DNA of 64,000 bases, from NCBI GenBank assembly GCA_033032865.1, contig JAWHQI010000239.1, positions 1,832,001 through 1,896,000 on the forward strand, read 5' to 3'. A program made the position numbers and the translations under genes. The notes under the pieces are model-generated. The model was not told the DNA's origin. It did not search any database and saw nothing but the letters and a program-made list of their open reading frames with translations. This DNA comes from Dactylorhiza incarnata (lineage: Eukaryota; Streptophyta; Magnoliopsida; Asparagales; Orchidaceae). Shown here piece by piece: positions 18,837 through 29,924 of this stretch. Numbering within the stretch: the first letter of the stretch is position 1; every line of letters begins with the position of its first letter.

Positions 18837-19718
18837 CTATGGAGGAGGGGTCAACCTCCTCACATATGAGGATACGCTCATCATTGACTTGAGCATCATG
18901 TTCCAAGTCCTCCTAGAGTACCTATGGAGGCTCACCCTGCATAGGCTCGGATAAAAAGGGGGGTTAGGGAATAAAATAGAAGAATAACTTAAATAATTAT
19001 CAATCGGGGGAGTGGTCCCAGTCTCACTCCCAAGAGGTTGGGGAAATAAGAAATTGTCGGCATCATCGATAATGTTGCAGGGCTCAGTGGGATCATCAGT
19101 GACCTCCTCCACGATTTGGACTTCCTCCATCGGTGCTGAGGTAGAATCCTCGTCACCTTGGAAAATATCCTCCTCCATAGGAATAGGCACAACACATAAA
19201 TCACCTGCCTTATCCTGTGAAACATCCTCAATAATGTCGTCAGAGACAAATGTAGTAGTATGCACAATAGGGGGAGGAATAATGCTTGGATAAAAGTCAA
19301 GCACCGATTCCTCACACAGAATCAAATTCATGCAAGGTGATGTATGCACTTGGGAGATTGGCTCAGCGATGTCGGAACATACATCCACTGCAACTCTGAT
19401 ATGCGTGTCTGCATCATTCCCTTCAAAACATGAAGGTGACACAGAAAAGTAATCAGAAGTAGAAGGTGTGCTGCCAGAGTTAGGAGTCGGGATGATCTGG
19501 ATATCCGGCTCGTCATCCTCGTCCAATTGGCGAAGAATTACAGTACAATCCTTCAAGGCATGATCCATGCTCCGACAAAACAAGCACTGTTTGGCATTTT
19601 TCTTCGGCTCAAATTGGGTCGGAGATGAATGCAAAAACGATACATGAAGAGAGGAAGAGTAGCCATAGGACTTAGGCGCAGTGTATGAGGTACCGTACGG
19701 TGTCGGTGCCCGATACAT
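18837..19718 (-). CDS. B Gag-like zinc-knuckle protein
   Basis: A 293-residue open frame. A CCHC knuckle, CLFCRSMDHALKDC, is at residues 45-58 (Cys45, Cys48, His53, Cys58), followed by a long acidic tail (QLDEDDEPDIQI and several EE/DD runs). The N-terminal 40 residues are Tyr/Ser/Pro-rich. It is the only credible product of B and would act as the RNA-binding part of Gag. The capsid domain is not recognisable, and upstream coding may be frame-broken toward the primer site. Being the sole ORF between LTRs, it places B among Gag-only elements. Confidence 0.7.
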   Translation of the reverse strand: MYRAPTPYGTSYTAPKSYGYSSSLHVSFLHSSPTQFEPKKNAKQCLFCRSMDHALKDCTVILRQLDEDDEPDIQIIPTPNSGSTPSTSDYFSVSPSCFEGNDADTHIRVAVDVCSDIAEPISQVHTSPCMNLILCEESVLDFYPSIIPPPIVHTTTFVSDDIIEDVSQDKAGDLCVVPIPMEEDIFQGDEDSTSAPMEEVQIVEEVTDDPTEPCNIIDDADNFLFPQPLGSETGTTPPIDNYLSYSSILFPNPPFYPSLCRVSLHRYSRRTWNMMLKSMMSVSSYVRRLTPPP

Positions 19719-20037
19719 TGAGCCCTGGGGACTAAGGCTACTATCTCTTGATGGGAATCTATCACTAGCATGAGAAATTTCTCCACACCAACGACAATGA
19801 ATATTAAATGCGGCCCGCAGTGTGTGAAGAAAACCAAATTCAAAAGAAAAACACTATTGTGCAAAATACTACACCCAACAATAATTTACTAAGGCAACCT
19901 AATATAAAACTAGAAAAAGGAATAACAAGACTGAATAAAATAAAGGATGCAATTTTCAAATGGAAGAACTTATCTTGCAGGTTCCCCCTCTCCAGAAACT
20001 CACACGACTATGTTCCCTGGCAACCGCGCCAAAAACT
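19719..20037 (-). other. B leader with primer binding site
   Basis: The primer site at 20014-20031 reads TGGCGCGGTTGCCAGGGA on the minus strand, separated from the 5' LTR end by AGTTTT. Spacer and sequence resemble the Athila/Tat pattern TGGCGCCGTTGCC. The remainder is leader; no further gene is supported. Confidence 0.72.
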
Positions 20038-21730
20038 TGATGCGTGAATCTCACACACCGCTATAGGCGGTAGCAAGACTGCGGCACGAAATGGCAGTGT
20101 ACCAATCATTCAAGTAATATTAAACGAGGTGTGAATCCCTCAGTATCGATCTCGAAGGAACAAATTAAGGTGGAATTTACTCTTGAGGAAGGACTTGAGA
20201 TTGAAGTCCTTTAGGTTGAATGGATTGCAGAAAAAGTGGGGTTTTGGATTATGGAAAATAAAAGAAAATAACTACAACTACTCCTATGCAATGCCGCTAT
20301 GCAATGCTTCACTAGGAGGGATGGAAACTACGTAGGCCTTGAACGCACTACTTCGCAAGGGCGGATGGAAGAGTAGTCAAACAGAATGGAATGGCTCGCA
20401 CTGGCGGAATGAGGGTCCCAAGCACCTCGTCACAAAGTTCAACCAAGGTCATAGGCATATCATTCTATAGTGATTCCACACACCAAGCATAAACACAAAG
20501 AACTTTCATAAAAGCATAATGAAAGCTAAGAACAATTAAAATAGGTTTAAGCAAGGTTCATCATCGAAGTATAGGTGATTTCATACCATACAACCTTAAA
20601 AAAAAGGAAAATAAGGGTAGAAATGCAAACAACGATCAAGAATTTGCCGTAGAAATGGGAGGATGCACTGGGTTGTCAATCCATGTCCTACAGTCCATTC
20701 ATCATTTGCGTCCGGGATCTCTGAAGCTCTCACCACCTCTAGCCCGTCTTCTCGAGTGTCAACGTTGTCCACGTCAATGCCCTCATTCTTCCTTGCAATC
20801 CGACTAATATGGAGTGGAGATCACCTTCTTGAGAGCTTAGGATGATGGGGAAACACTATGGAGTGATACCCTCCCTTGGAAGAAGAAAAACGGAGCAGTC
20901 GGCCCCTTTCGGTGAAAGAAATCGCGGAGCTGTTCGGGTCCAAATGACCAAAAAATCGGGACTTAAATAGAAAAAAAATGTCAGAAAATCCTCCACGCAC
21001 GACCTAACGCATGTTCGGAGTCAGCCGTGCGCGAAGGAATCGCACAGGCGGAGCAGAAATGTAATATTTTAGAAAACAGCAATCTGCTCGAGCGTTTTAC
21101 TCACGCACGGGCAAAATGCTCGTGCATGAAGAAAACGCACTGGCAAATTCAGAATGGCAGATTTTAATGATTTTGAGCGAAATGAAAACGCACGATCAAC
21201 AAGATCGTGCGTGAAGGATAAACGCACGACCGTGCGATCTGGAAAATTACAAAATAACATAAATTCTTAGATAAAAGAGGGAAACTCGTGCGATTTTTCT
21301 CACGCACGATCAAAACTGACCGCGCGAACAAAACGCACGAGCCAGGGCAGATCACCAATTTTAAGTACTGCAGGAATTGCACGGTCGAATAAATCGTGCG
21401 TCAAGGAAATGCACGACCGTGCGATTTCTCCAGGTTACAATTCCAATAGAATGAGGATCTGCCCACCTGCAATATAAACCAACCAGGTGGGGCATAGACC
21501 ACCAGCACACATAAAAGTATAATAATAACAAAATAAAGACATGGGAGCACCATGTGCTTACCCCCAGCAGAATAGTGCGCAATTGCACACCACAATGGGG
21601 CAAGATGTGCACTTCGTGTGAAAAGAGTGAACAAGTGAAATATAAGCATTAATGAACTAAAAGTGAAGTGCAAGTGAGTGAAAACTAGCCCAGATGAGTC
21701 CGAAAAACCATATATAAATTGGACTCATCA
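20038..21730 (-). repeat. B 5' LTR (1693 bp)
   Basis: On the minus strand it starts TGATGAGTCC and ends CACGCATCA. It is complete. The CGCACGA cluster is at about 20990-21430 and CTATTTAAGT at 20961-20970. The duplicated target GTTAC follows at 21731-21735. Confidence 0.88.
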
Positions 21731-21735
21731 GTTAC

Positions 21736-22263
21736 AAGGCAAAGCTGGAGAAGCCGGCCGGGCAACAAGCCGCAAGACAATGAACTCGAGATCGCAGCTC
21801 TAACAAGCGAGCTCCTGGATTCGAGTGTGCGTGTCTTGGGAACGTCACCTCTTTATTTATAGGCTTGGGGGCCTGCCCAAATGGGCAGGGATAAAATAAC
21901 TGCCTACCCGGATACTGGAGAATCGGGCAGGAGGTGACGGGATACAGGAGGGAAAAAGAGTGAAGCCATGCGGCCTGGCGGCTTGAGCTCCGATTTGTAT
22001 TAAGCCGGGGTTGAGTTGAGCTACGAACAGAGTAGAGAACCAGATCAGGCGATCTATAATATGAGACCGCAGTTTGCCTTTTGTACTTTGAGCCTTGAAT
22101 GTAACCCTCTCGATGGCGGTCTGACGATACGTAGACCGCACGGCTTGGTCTGATGAACCGAGAGACTTGTGTGCAAATAATCAAAGATGGGGCTAGCGGT
22201 TAACATAGCAGACCACCCGGTCTGAGTGGTCCATTATGTCGATAGCAGTCTTTTGGGTAAACA
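21736..22263 (-). repeat. A3 3' LTR, upstream part
   Basis: It continues 7208 across B. The minus-strand start is TGTTTACCC at 22263 and the TATA region is CTTTATTTATA (plus) at about 21850-21861. Total LTR length without B is 736 bp, matching A1 (740) and A2 (737). AGACCGC-type motifs lie at about 22110-22230. Confidence 0.86.
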
Positions 22264-22636
22264 TGATCCCCGCATATTTTCAAATCTCGAGAAAATTTCG
22301 AAAATATGAGTTCTAGCCGGAGACCGCGCCTGGTTTGTTCTGACATCAATAGAAAGCTCTGAAAGCTCTCCACTCTGCACAATTCTTCTGAAACCACGGG
22401 GAACAATTCGCCACATGCGGTTAGGATTTTTTGAGCCGTCAATCCCCTAATCCACATGGCTGATCTAATGTCGAAGATTGTTATCCGTGAGGATAAGGAG
22501 GCTGACCGCAAGAAGAAAAAGGTTCACCGGTCTGAAAAGACAGAGCTGGCTGCCAAATTGGACACGACCACCGATAACATTTCTGCTAGGCCTGAAGCGG
22601 GTTGCTCCAACCCTCCTCCGATTAATCTGTCCTCCC
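22264..22636 (+). pseudogene. A3 antisense extra ORF, 5' part, cut by element C
   Basis: Antisense to A3 and starting at 22468 (MSKIVIREDKEADRKKKK; an in-frame ATG is also at 22456). It matches the A1 antisense protein (MSKISYREEKASDRKKKK) for about 55 residues to NPPPINLS. The C LTR then cuts it at 22637. The 205-bp spacer between LTR and ATG matches that in A1, with the TATA decayed. Confidence 0.7.
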
Positions 22637-23324
22637 TGTACAACCCCAGTGTCTGCCACGAGGAGAGCAGAGACAAAGGAACCAACAGGCGAAAGGAGTA
22701 AGAAGGCGAGCGAGCCAGGGGGCTGGGCGAGCCAGGCGAGCCAGGCTCTCGCTGGCCACTCGCGTGAGGGCGAGCGGGCTGGGCCCTCGTCGGTCGCTCG
22801 CCGGAAGGCGAGCGAGCTAAGCCTCTTAGTTCGCGAGAGAGGCCCATGTGGGCGGCTCGCCTAGGAAGGGTTCATGATCATTTTTACCCAAAAACCCCTG
22901 ATGGTCTACAGTTAGCCCCTGCAAACTGCAGAGTTTGGTTGTTGGCAGACCATTTTGGGCTGCGTATAGCAATAGTGCAAGGCGGAATCCCGCTATTAGC
23001 AGACCTGACTTGAAAAACTATAAATATACCTTGTAGGGCACCTTTGGAGGGGATTCCAATCTCAGTACTCCGATCACCTTCCTCCCTAAGTGATCTTGGC
23101 TTAGCTCTCGGGCTCTCCAAGGTGCCCAGTCTTAGCTTTGGCTTGGGACGGGAAGTGCTCAAAGATCGTTCGGGTGTGTGGTGGGACCTCCTCGCTGCGG
23201 CTAGAGCTCTGTGTCTAGTTTCCAAGTCTCCGGTCTGTTCCTTCCGAGGAATCAGTAAGTGCTAGTCTCCCCTCAACTTGTTGAGGGCCCAAGATACACA
23301 AGAGACCAAGTCCTGGTTTCAACA
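22637..23324 (+). repeat. C 5' LTR (688 bp)
   Basis: It starts TGTACAACCCC inside the A3 antisense ORF and ends GGTTTCAACA. The TATA box TATAAATA is at 23019-23026. A GGCGAGC/GCTCGCC cluster is at 22705-22860. No second LTR copy is in the window, so the end is inferred from the CA terminus and the following primer-site-like sequence. Confidence 0.68.
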
Positions 23325-23345
23325 TTTTAGGTGCGGTGAGCGTGG
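23325..23345 (+). other. C primer binding site, decayed
   Basis: TTTTAGGTGCGGTGAGCGTG resembles the common plant gypsy site TTTTGGCGCCGTCTGTGG with several changes. It follows the CA end of the LTR directly. Confidence 0.45.
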
Positions 23346-23381
23346 AGTGCAGCTAGTTCAAGAAAGCTCTAAGGAAGAGGC

Positions 23382-23986
23382 ATGGCGGGAGACGACAAGC
23401 AAGAGGCAGACTTCGGCGGTTCGCCACCACACAGCGTGCCAACAATGGTTGAGATGCTGGCCGACCTAAAGAGAGACCTGCTCGAGGCTTTCCAGTGCGC
23501 CCTCTCCTTGGCACTTGTGGGGCTCACAACTCCTGTGCCCCAGGTGGCCCCTCCGGCTGGGGTAGGTGAGAGCGCCCCGGGACAGAGGCTAGGGAAGGAG
23601 GCAATGTCCCAGGTGCCGGACCGAGACCTTGCGGGGCGGTAGCTTTTCTCCAGCCTGGCGCGAGCGAGTGGGGTCCAGGTAAGCACCGCCGCAAGAGGAG
23701 GGATCCCAGCCAGTGGGGTCCCGACGAGTGGTCCCTGGCGAGTGCGAGACCGGGAGGAGTCGGTTCACCCGGGGAGCTCGCGGGGTGAGTGGAGTAGGTC
23801 AGGTGTGTGAAGTGGGGGGAGCCCGTTCTGTGAGTTGGTGCTCTCAGCACCACACCCAGAAGGGTTCAGCAAGCCGGCCATGACGCTGTATACCGGAAAG
23901 GATGACCCCAGTCAGCACCTGCAGTGGTTCGAAGACATTGTCTCTATCATACCTATGTCGGATGCTTTCAAGTGCCGACTCATCGC
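23382..23986 (+). pseudogene. C gag, N-terminal part (cut by D1)
   Basis: It starts ATG 23382 (MAGDDKQEADFGG...TMVEMLADLKRDLLEAF). A stop at about 23640 and a frame change lead to FSKPAMTLYTGKDDPSQHLQ, the start of the gypsy capsid domain (position and spacing of a 'YDG..DP..H...F' block), ending MSDAFKCRLIA where D1 is inserted. It resumes at 34491. Confidence 0.78.
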
Positions 23987-25637
23987 TGTTGGATCTGTAG
24001 GCGCCCTTAGTGGGGGGGGGGGGGTGAATAAGGTTTTTAAAAACTTTAAATTTTAATAGAAAACTTTTGATATTTTGGTCGAAGTTAAATGAAAAGTAAA
24101 GAGATAATGAAATTAGAAATGAAATCAATTTTATTAAACAAGAAAAGACATGATTATCATTTATAAAATTGATTACAAAATCTGATTTCAATGATGCTAG
24201 AAATCAAAGCAAATAATATGAAAACCCTTTTTGTTTTCTATACCGACTCATATCCCCACGAACCTGTTGGCTTTAGCCGATCTCTCCCCAGATACGGCCT
24301 CAAGCCACTCTAGCCAATCTATCACCAGAAAGGCCTCGAGCACCCCCTAGATCTACTCCCTAGACCCAGTCGCCAACACGAGGCAAATTCCTCCCTAAGT
24401 CCTACTTAGTCCTAGTCTCCAACATGAGGCGAATTCACGAACCGATTACAAAGATGAAATAAAGGACAAATACAAAATAAAAAATATAAAATTCCCTATG
24501 AGGTAATCTGAAGGAGACGCCGAAGAATCGCTGAAGGTCGTTGAAGTCCAAGCGTGCATTCTTCGCGTTGAGTTAGCATGTTGATCCAAGCCTCCTTTGA
24601 TTCCTCCTTTTGAAATATGAGTAGGAGATGTGTTTGTCTAGAAATACGGCCCTCACAAAGTTTCTGAAGTGCTAGAAATAGGGCTCTTGGCAATCAGTAG
24701 TCGGAGAAGACAAAATCCTCCAATTTATAGACTTTGAGCTAACGCTGGCGTTAACTGCTAACGCCTGGCGTTGACCATGTTTAGCAACATATTGATGGCT
24801 CGAATCTTCAGAAGAGGAAAGAGATTCTGCACTTTTGGAATATTTTATTTTAGGCAATATCAACGCTGGCGTTAAGGATAATGTGGGGGCGTTGGGCAAA
24901 TCATTCCTAATGTTCCTCCTGTAATCACGGCTGCTTTCTCCTTGCCAAATTCGTCGACCGCATAGCGCCCAACGTTAAGACTAACGCCTGGCGTTGAGAT
25001 TCTTTCTTTAATCAGACGGCACGCCGTCTTCGCCTTTCGTCGACCTCCATTTTGTTGAATGCCATTTTCGTCGAACGGATAGCGCCCGGCGTTAAGCTCT
25101 AACGTCTAGCGTTGAGTTTCATCTTTAATCAGCTGGCATCCCAATTCGTCGAACAGATAATTTTGTCGAACACATTTCGTCGAATGGGCTTCTTCTTTCG
25201 TCGACTGCAATTTCGTCGAACGGAGTTCGTCGAACGGGCTTCTTCTTTCGTCGACCGCAATTTCATCGAACGCCATAGCGTCGAACGCAGTTACTATTTT
25301 GTCGAATGCAGCTTCCGTTCTCAGCAGTTTCATTTTGTCGATCACAAGTTTGTCGAACGCAGCTTTCAGTTCGTCGAACGCAGCTTTAAGTTCGTCGACC
25401 GCAAATTCATCGAACGCAGCTTTTCATTTAGCACTAATGCCCAGCGTTAAGCTTAACGCTTGTCGTTAAGCAGCTTTCAATTCTTCAGCTTGTGGTTAGT
25501 GCCAGACCATTGTTGCAGCAACCTGGTGTCAAAATTGTCCATACCAACATGCTAAAAGCACAATGGCAAACAAGATCAAATACAAGAAGGATTTGTTATT
25601 CTCAAATCAAAGGGATGCGAAAAACCATGTTCCAACA
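23987..25637 (-). repeat. D1 3' LTR (1651 bp)
   Basis: It aligns throughout with 32850-34490 and 52797-54444. TATA (minus CTATAAATT) is at about 24723-24731. The polypurine tract (minus AAAAGGGGGAGAT) abuts it at 25638-25650. Confidence 0.9.
24735..25475. repeat. D LTR motif cluster (AACGCCTGGCGTT and TTCGTCGAACG)
   Basis: Two motif types: palindromic AACGCC(T/A)GGCGTT-like units (24735-25110 and 25425-25470) and a dense series of TTCGTCGAACGC-like units about 16-25 bp apart (25145-25425). Counterparts are at about 33590-34325 and 53545-54275. All lie upstream of the LTR TATA box. Confidence 0.85.
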
Positions 25638-26147
25638 ATCTCCCCCTTTTGATAATAACAAATCCAATTAGAGATAAATCAGATTCATAGATAAAGAATT
25701 TGTGTTTTTATAAAGATATATGACACTTAGAAATTATAAGATAATGATAGGAATTATAGTTAATTGAACATTGTGCTCCCCCTACAAAAATTCTCCCCCT
25801 TAGTGTATACTCCCATATACTAGATACATGCTCCCCCTTAATCTAGTGAATCCTACTCCATTAATCATTACGATTTATCAATTTATTCTCCCCCTTTGTT
25901 ATTAGCAAAAGAGGGTGGAGTTAAACAAAACTAGAATAATGAAGACAAAAGTTGGGACATAACTAAGAGGGAATAAGAGTTTTGTGTAAACAAAAAGTAA
26001 GTCATGATCGAGCTAAGGGAGAGAGTAGCACAGCGAAAATAATATATGATAAGCGTGAAAGAACATCATTCAAAGAATATACCAAAGGAATATAATCACT
26101 TGCTTTATAAGAGTTTTAAGCATAAAAAAGGTAATGATTTCCAAGTA

Positions 26148-26400
26148 ACCAATCTACCCAGACAATATGTCTACACCCTATCCCCATACTAAGTGACGGA
26201 TGGCATGAGGAGCTGCAAACATGCCGTAGGTTGGGGTTTTAGTCCCATAGGCAAACACTAGACAAAAACTCACCCTAGCACTATTTCCCCCCAGTGCCTC
26301 GCAAGGCCCCATTGGAACCCTCCCCGGTTAAGGACAAGACATGACTTAGATGTCAGGTAATCTAATGTCTACAACCCTACGCCCCCGCTATGGAGAGATA
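26148..26400 (-). other. Conserved non-coding island shared by D1 and E
   Basis: It matches 63004-63235 in E on the opposite strand. Within it about 65 bp around CCTTAACCGGGGAGGGTTCC and GGGGCCTTGCGAGGCACTGG differ at only a few sites, although the flanking sequence and Gag are very diverged. The core can fold: CCARTG/CACTGG arms enclosing GCCT-TGCG-AGGC. TGTCTACA(A)CCCTA motifs flank both ends. A weaker relative of one flank (CCCCGCTATGG) is at 28398-28410. No ORF explains the conservation. Confidence 0.7.
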
Positions 26401-27081
26401 TGAAATCTTGGATAATAATTATTGGAAACATTTAAGCATTTTAAATCTAATGAGAGGTACATAGCCTATGGAATTATATTTTTATTTGAATTTTTTAAAC
26501 ACACAACTCACATAGCTATTTTGAAGTCCATTAATAAATCAAAGTTATTTAAGACTTGATATAAGCATGAGAACACATGATATATGGATACATGATTAGA
26601 TAGAGAAATGTGGAAAAATAAAAACAAAACAAATAAGAGTAGTATTTTTGTTATAGTTTGACAATTCCAACAATATGTCTAGACTCTTCACATTTGAGCA
26701 TTTTAACTTTGAAAATTTTCATAACTAATAGGCAAGCATGATTTAACATATTCAAAAAGATAATAACTACAATGTAACCAATTTGTATTTCAAGTAAAGA
26801 AAACATTGTAGAAATCATGCATGACAATCTAGTGCTTTTACTTGAGTTTTTAGAGAATTATGTAATGTTTGCATTAGGATCCAATTCTCATGAGTGGAAG
26901 CTTTATGAAAAACAATGATGCGTGCATTAGGTATTTCGATAAAAGTATACAAGTGAAAAAATCAAAACACATGGCATATGTAGTGAAATAGTAACAACAA
27001 CAATAAGATTGTAATCTTATAATTACTTTCACACATCACATCGAGAGTAAAATTTCAAAGCAAAAAACATAAGTACAACAA

Positions 27082-27310
27082 CCAAGGTGCTTCGCCCACA
27101 CAATGCTCATTAAGACTTATCAGGGAGCGAAGTATTGCTTGGGGGATCACATGAACATTTTTATTGATTTTTTTTATTTTTAGTGATCCAGTGTACAAAT
27201 AGAAGTGATAAAAGATGAATGTTGTTGCACAAGACACTTTACAATTCTTTCCAAGGTGCTCAACCTCACAATGCTCATTAAGACTTATCTGGAGGGTGAG
27301 TAGTGCTTGG
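27082..27310. other. Two paralogous hairpins with an identical 23-nt loop
   Basis: Hairpin 1 (27082-27142): outer arms CCAAG/CTTGG, inner arms CTTCGC/GCGAAG. Hairpin 2 (27251-27310): outer arms CCAAG/CTTGG, inner CTCA/TGAG and CCTC/GAGG. Both enclose CACAATGCTCATTAAGACTT followed by ATC. The inner stems differ between copies but remain paired. Confidence 0.6.
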
Positions 27311-28742
27311 TGGAGTTATCTTTGGCATATTATTTCATTATTATTATTATTTTTGTTTGGGCCAAAGGTCTCCGAATTCACTTGTTGTTGCAAACATCTA
27401 TATTATTGAAACAACACTTCTATATTGTGCATGAAATTTATTTTTAAAAGATGGTGTAGGTAATTTAGACATACAACTTAATATGTTAAAACTATTACAC
27501 TACACAATCATGCAAGATTAAGATTATGAGCACATGTAGATTACCAAAATAGTGAGTGTATAATTCATTGATTAACATAAAGCATTACTCATACATAGAG
27601 GCATGCTAGGAAATCATACATAATTATCTATAGACTATTTCATTGCACATAATAAGATTAAGGTCAAGGCATGACAAAAACAATGTTTAGAAAATTTGAA
27701 ATTAAAATTGGACATTGAAGAGAATCTTAATGTGTATGCCTAATCAATTTTGACCATTTGAAACAAAATGACTAAGATGTATGCTCTTGTGAAGACATTT
27801 AGTCAAATCATAACTTTGTAAGGAGTTAAAGCAAAAAAAATAACAAAAAGCATATTTTTGATCATTTTAAATTATTTGTTTTATTTTTGTATTTTGAAAT
27901 AAAACAACCAAATTAATAACAAAATAATTTGAAATCAGACACAATAAACTTAGAAAAATATTGGAAGAATACCAGAAAGAGACTAGTGAACGCAGAATTT
28001 TCATCTGGACAAAAAGGCTAATGACTGGTGTTAAGTAGTTAATGCCGAAACAGTACTCAATTTTTGAGGTTTTTGAAAATAATTTACTTTGGCATAGATA
28101 GTATGTACATAGACCTTCTTAGGGTAGAAATTTCAGAGACGTTGAAAATGGTTAGAAGGCTATTCAAGCATGTTTTTATTTGTTCAAAAATGGTTTTTAT
28201 ATTTGTATGTTGTTTCATATATTTGTGTTTTACAAGATCATTAGAGCTCAAAAATGATAAAATATGCAAAACACAAAATAAGCATGGTCGATCATAAACA
28301 AGAATGCATGAATAATATAATCATAAAGAGTGCATGCAAAATATATGAAACATGAATGTCCTAGATTATAATACCCTAACTGTATGCCTACACGCAAGCC
28401 CCGCTATGGTGAGACACATAATGTGGGTGAAAGATCATGGACATCCTAAGCATTTTGTTCTTATTATATTTGATCTTATTATGAAATTAATTTATAAACT
28501 ATGGCTTTTATGCGTGATTAATTTCTTATTATATTTGATATTAAAGCAACATAGTTTATAATGAGTTTTAACTTTTAATTGTTCTTCTTTAAGATTGATT
28601 CATTATGGTAATAATAACATATCTAGCATGGATGATAATATTTATTAGTTGATAATGCTAGATATAATGAGTTTGAATGTAGTGTTATCCCATAAGGTTA
28701 ATTGATATAATTTTGCATGTATTTAACAATAGTGATTCAAAT

Positions 28743-28815
28743 TTTAGACATAGAATAAAGTGATAATTCTAATTGATTTATTCATATTGATATAGAGTTA
28801 ATTCTATGGTCTAAA
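28743..28815. other. Covarying bulged hairpin, D1 copy b
   Basis: Arms TTTAGACATAGAAT (28743-28756) and ATTCTATGGTCTAAA (28801-28815), one bulged base, 44-nt loop. Homologous hairpins are at 30815-30880, 61937-62005 and 62675-62742. Confidence 0.65.
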
Positions 28816-29589
28816 CATAAATGAGATACATGCAAAATATAATAGAATCATATACTAATCTTGATCACAAACTATATGTTGAAAGCAATACGATCTATTG
28901 ATTTTGCATGATCATTACTTTTATCTCATAGAAATTTAGGTACTCATAATTAATTATTTTAAGTGAAATATATAAAACAATTCATATTCAACCTTTTCAA
29001 AATATTAAAGAGAAAGATTGCAAGGTGAATGATGAATACAATGAGAATCTATTTTTGGTTATTTTTGAATGGTTTTATAAATTTTCTCTTTGGTTTTTGA
29101 ATATTAAACAAAAACATATATTTTTAGTGATTTTTCAAAATTTTAAAATTACAGAAAATCGGATACTTGAGCTAGCGCCGGCGTTAGGTCTAGCGCCTGT
29201 GTTAGCTCACAGAGAGTTCTTATTTTATTCAGATGTTGGTACCAAAAAATGTACCAACTCCACACTTGCTCGAACAGAAGGACGGGGGGGGGGGGGGGGG
29301 GGTGAAACTGTTGGGTGGCCGGTTACTTTGAGCTGAAAGAAAGGGAAATTTATTGATATAAAGCTTGTGTTACAACTGAGATTACAATAGAAAATAAGAA
29401 AAATAGATCTCCTGAAAAAGAGGTGGAGAGGTCTCCGAAAGAGAGACGGGAAGGTCTCCGCGGTCTCAAAAAACAGAGGCCGCTCAAGTCCACAACAAGA
29501 GGTAGGAACTCGTCCAAAGAACCCCCAAATGGTACCCCTACCCCTCTATTTATAGGCGCGGAGCCTTCCCGAACGGGCAGATCTGAAGG

Positions 29590-29835
29590 GTAACGGGTTG
29601 GCCGGAACTGCTGAGATCGCCTGAGACTGCTGCTGAGACCGCTGAGATCGTCGAGATCATCTGGACCTGCTGAGATAGTCTGGACCTGCTGCTGAGACCG
29701 CTGAGATCGTCGAGATTGTCTGGACTTGCTAAGATCGTCTGGACCTGCTGCTGAGACCACTGAGATCGTCGAGATCATCTAGACCTGCTGAGATCATCTG
29801 GACCTGCTGCTGAGATCGCTGAGATCGTCTGGGAA
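29590..29835. repeat. F LTR tandem array 1 (about 59-bp period)
   Basis: Three to four degenerate units built from CTGCTGCTGAGACCGCTGAG, ATCGTCGAGATC and TCTGGACCTGCTGAG. Submotif GAGATCGTC recurs many times. Confidence 0.75.
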
Positions 29836-29924
29836 GGTAATCACCTGAAAAGTGATCACATAAAAATAGAATCAGTATGGGACCGAGACCATCCAGAGCG
29901 AGGTCGCCGAGGAGAAGCGATCTC

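Larger units (their letters stand above)
7209..21730 (-). mobile_element. Element B: non-autonomous Gag-only LTR retrotransposon (holds Co-1)
   Basis: The ends are TGATGCG... (7209) and ...CTCATCA (21730), flanked by GTTAC on both sides (7204-7208 and 21731-21735). Without Co-1 it is about 5.4 kb: LTRs of about 1.65 kb (3', left) and 1.69 kb (5', right) and a 2.1-kb interior. The only credible gene is a 293-residue protein with one CCHC zinc knuckle. The primer site TGGCGCGGTTGCCAGGGA resembles the tRNA-Asp-type site of Athila and Tat gypsy elements. No protease, RT, RNase H or integrase is present, so it fits the TR-GAG class and would need enzymes from a gypsy helper. Confidence 0.8.
25638..29228 (-). 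other. D1 interior, non-coding, 3' part
   Basis: About 3.6 kb, AT-rich, with no ORF that resembles a protein. It begins with pyrimidine-rich CTCCCCC repeats near the polypurine tract (25640-25890) and contains a GC-richer conserved island, a pair of related hairpins and one copy of the covarying hairpin (separate entries). CTAGCGCC motifs lie at 29170-29205. It resembles the interior of large retrotransposon derivatives (LARDs). Confidence 0.75.

Noticed and set aside
22478..22864. Arg/Ala-rich ORFs across the C LTR start on both strands
   Set aside because: They arise from GGCGAGC repeats and span the junction between A3 and C, so they cannot be a single gene.
25145..25425. Regular short repeats that might suggest a CRISPR array
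   Set aside because: Spacing is 16-25 bp with degenerate repeats and similar spacers, inside an LTR of a plant retrotransposon; there are no cas genes and the context is eukaryotic.
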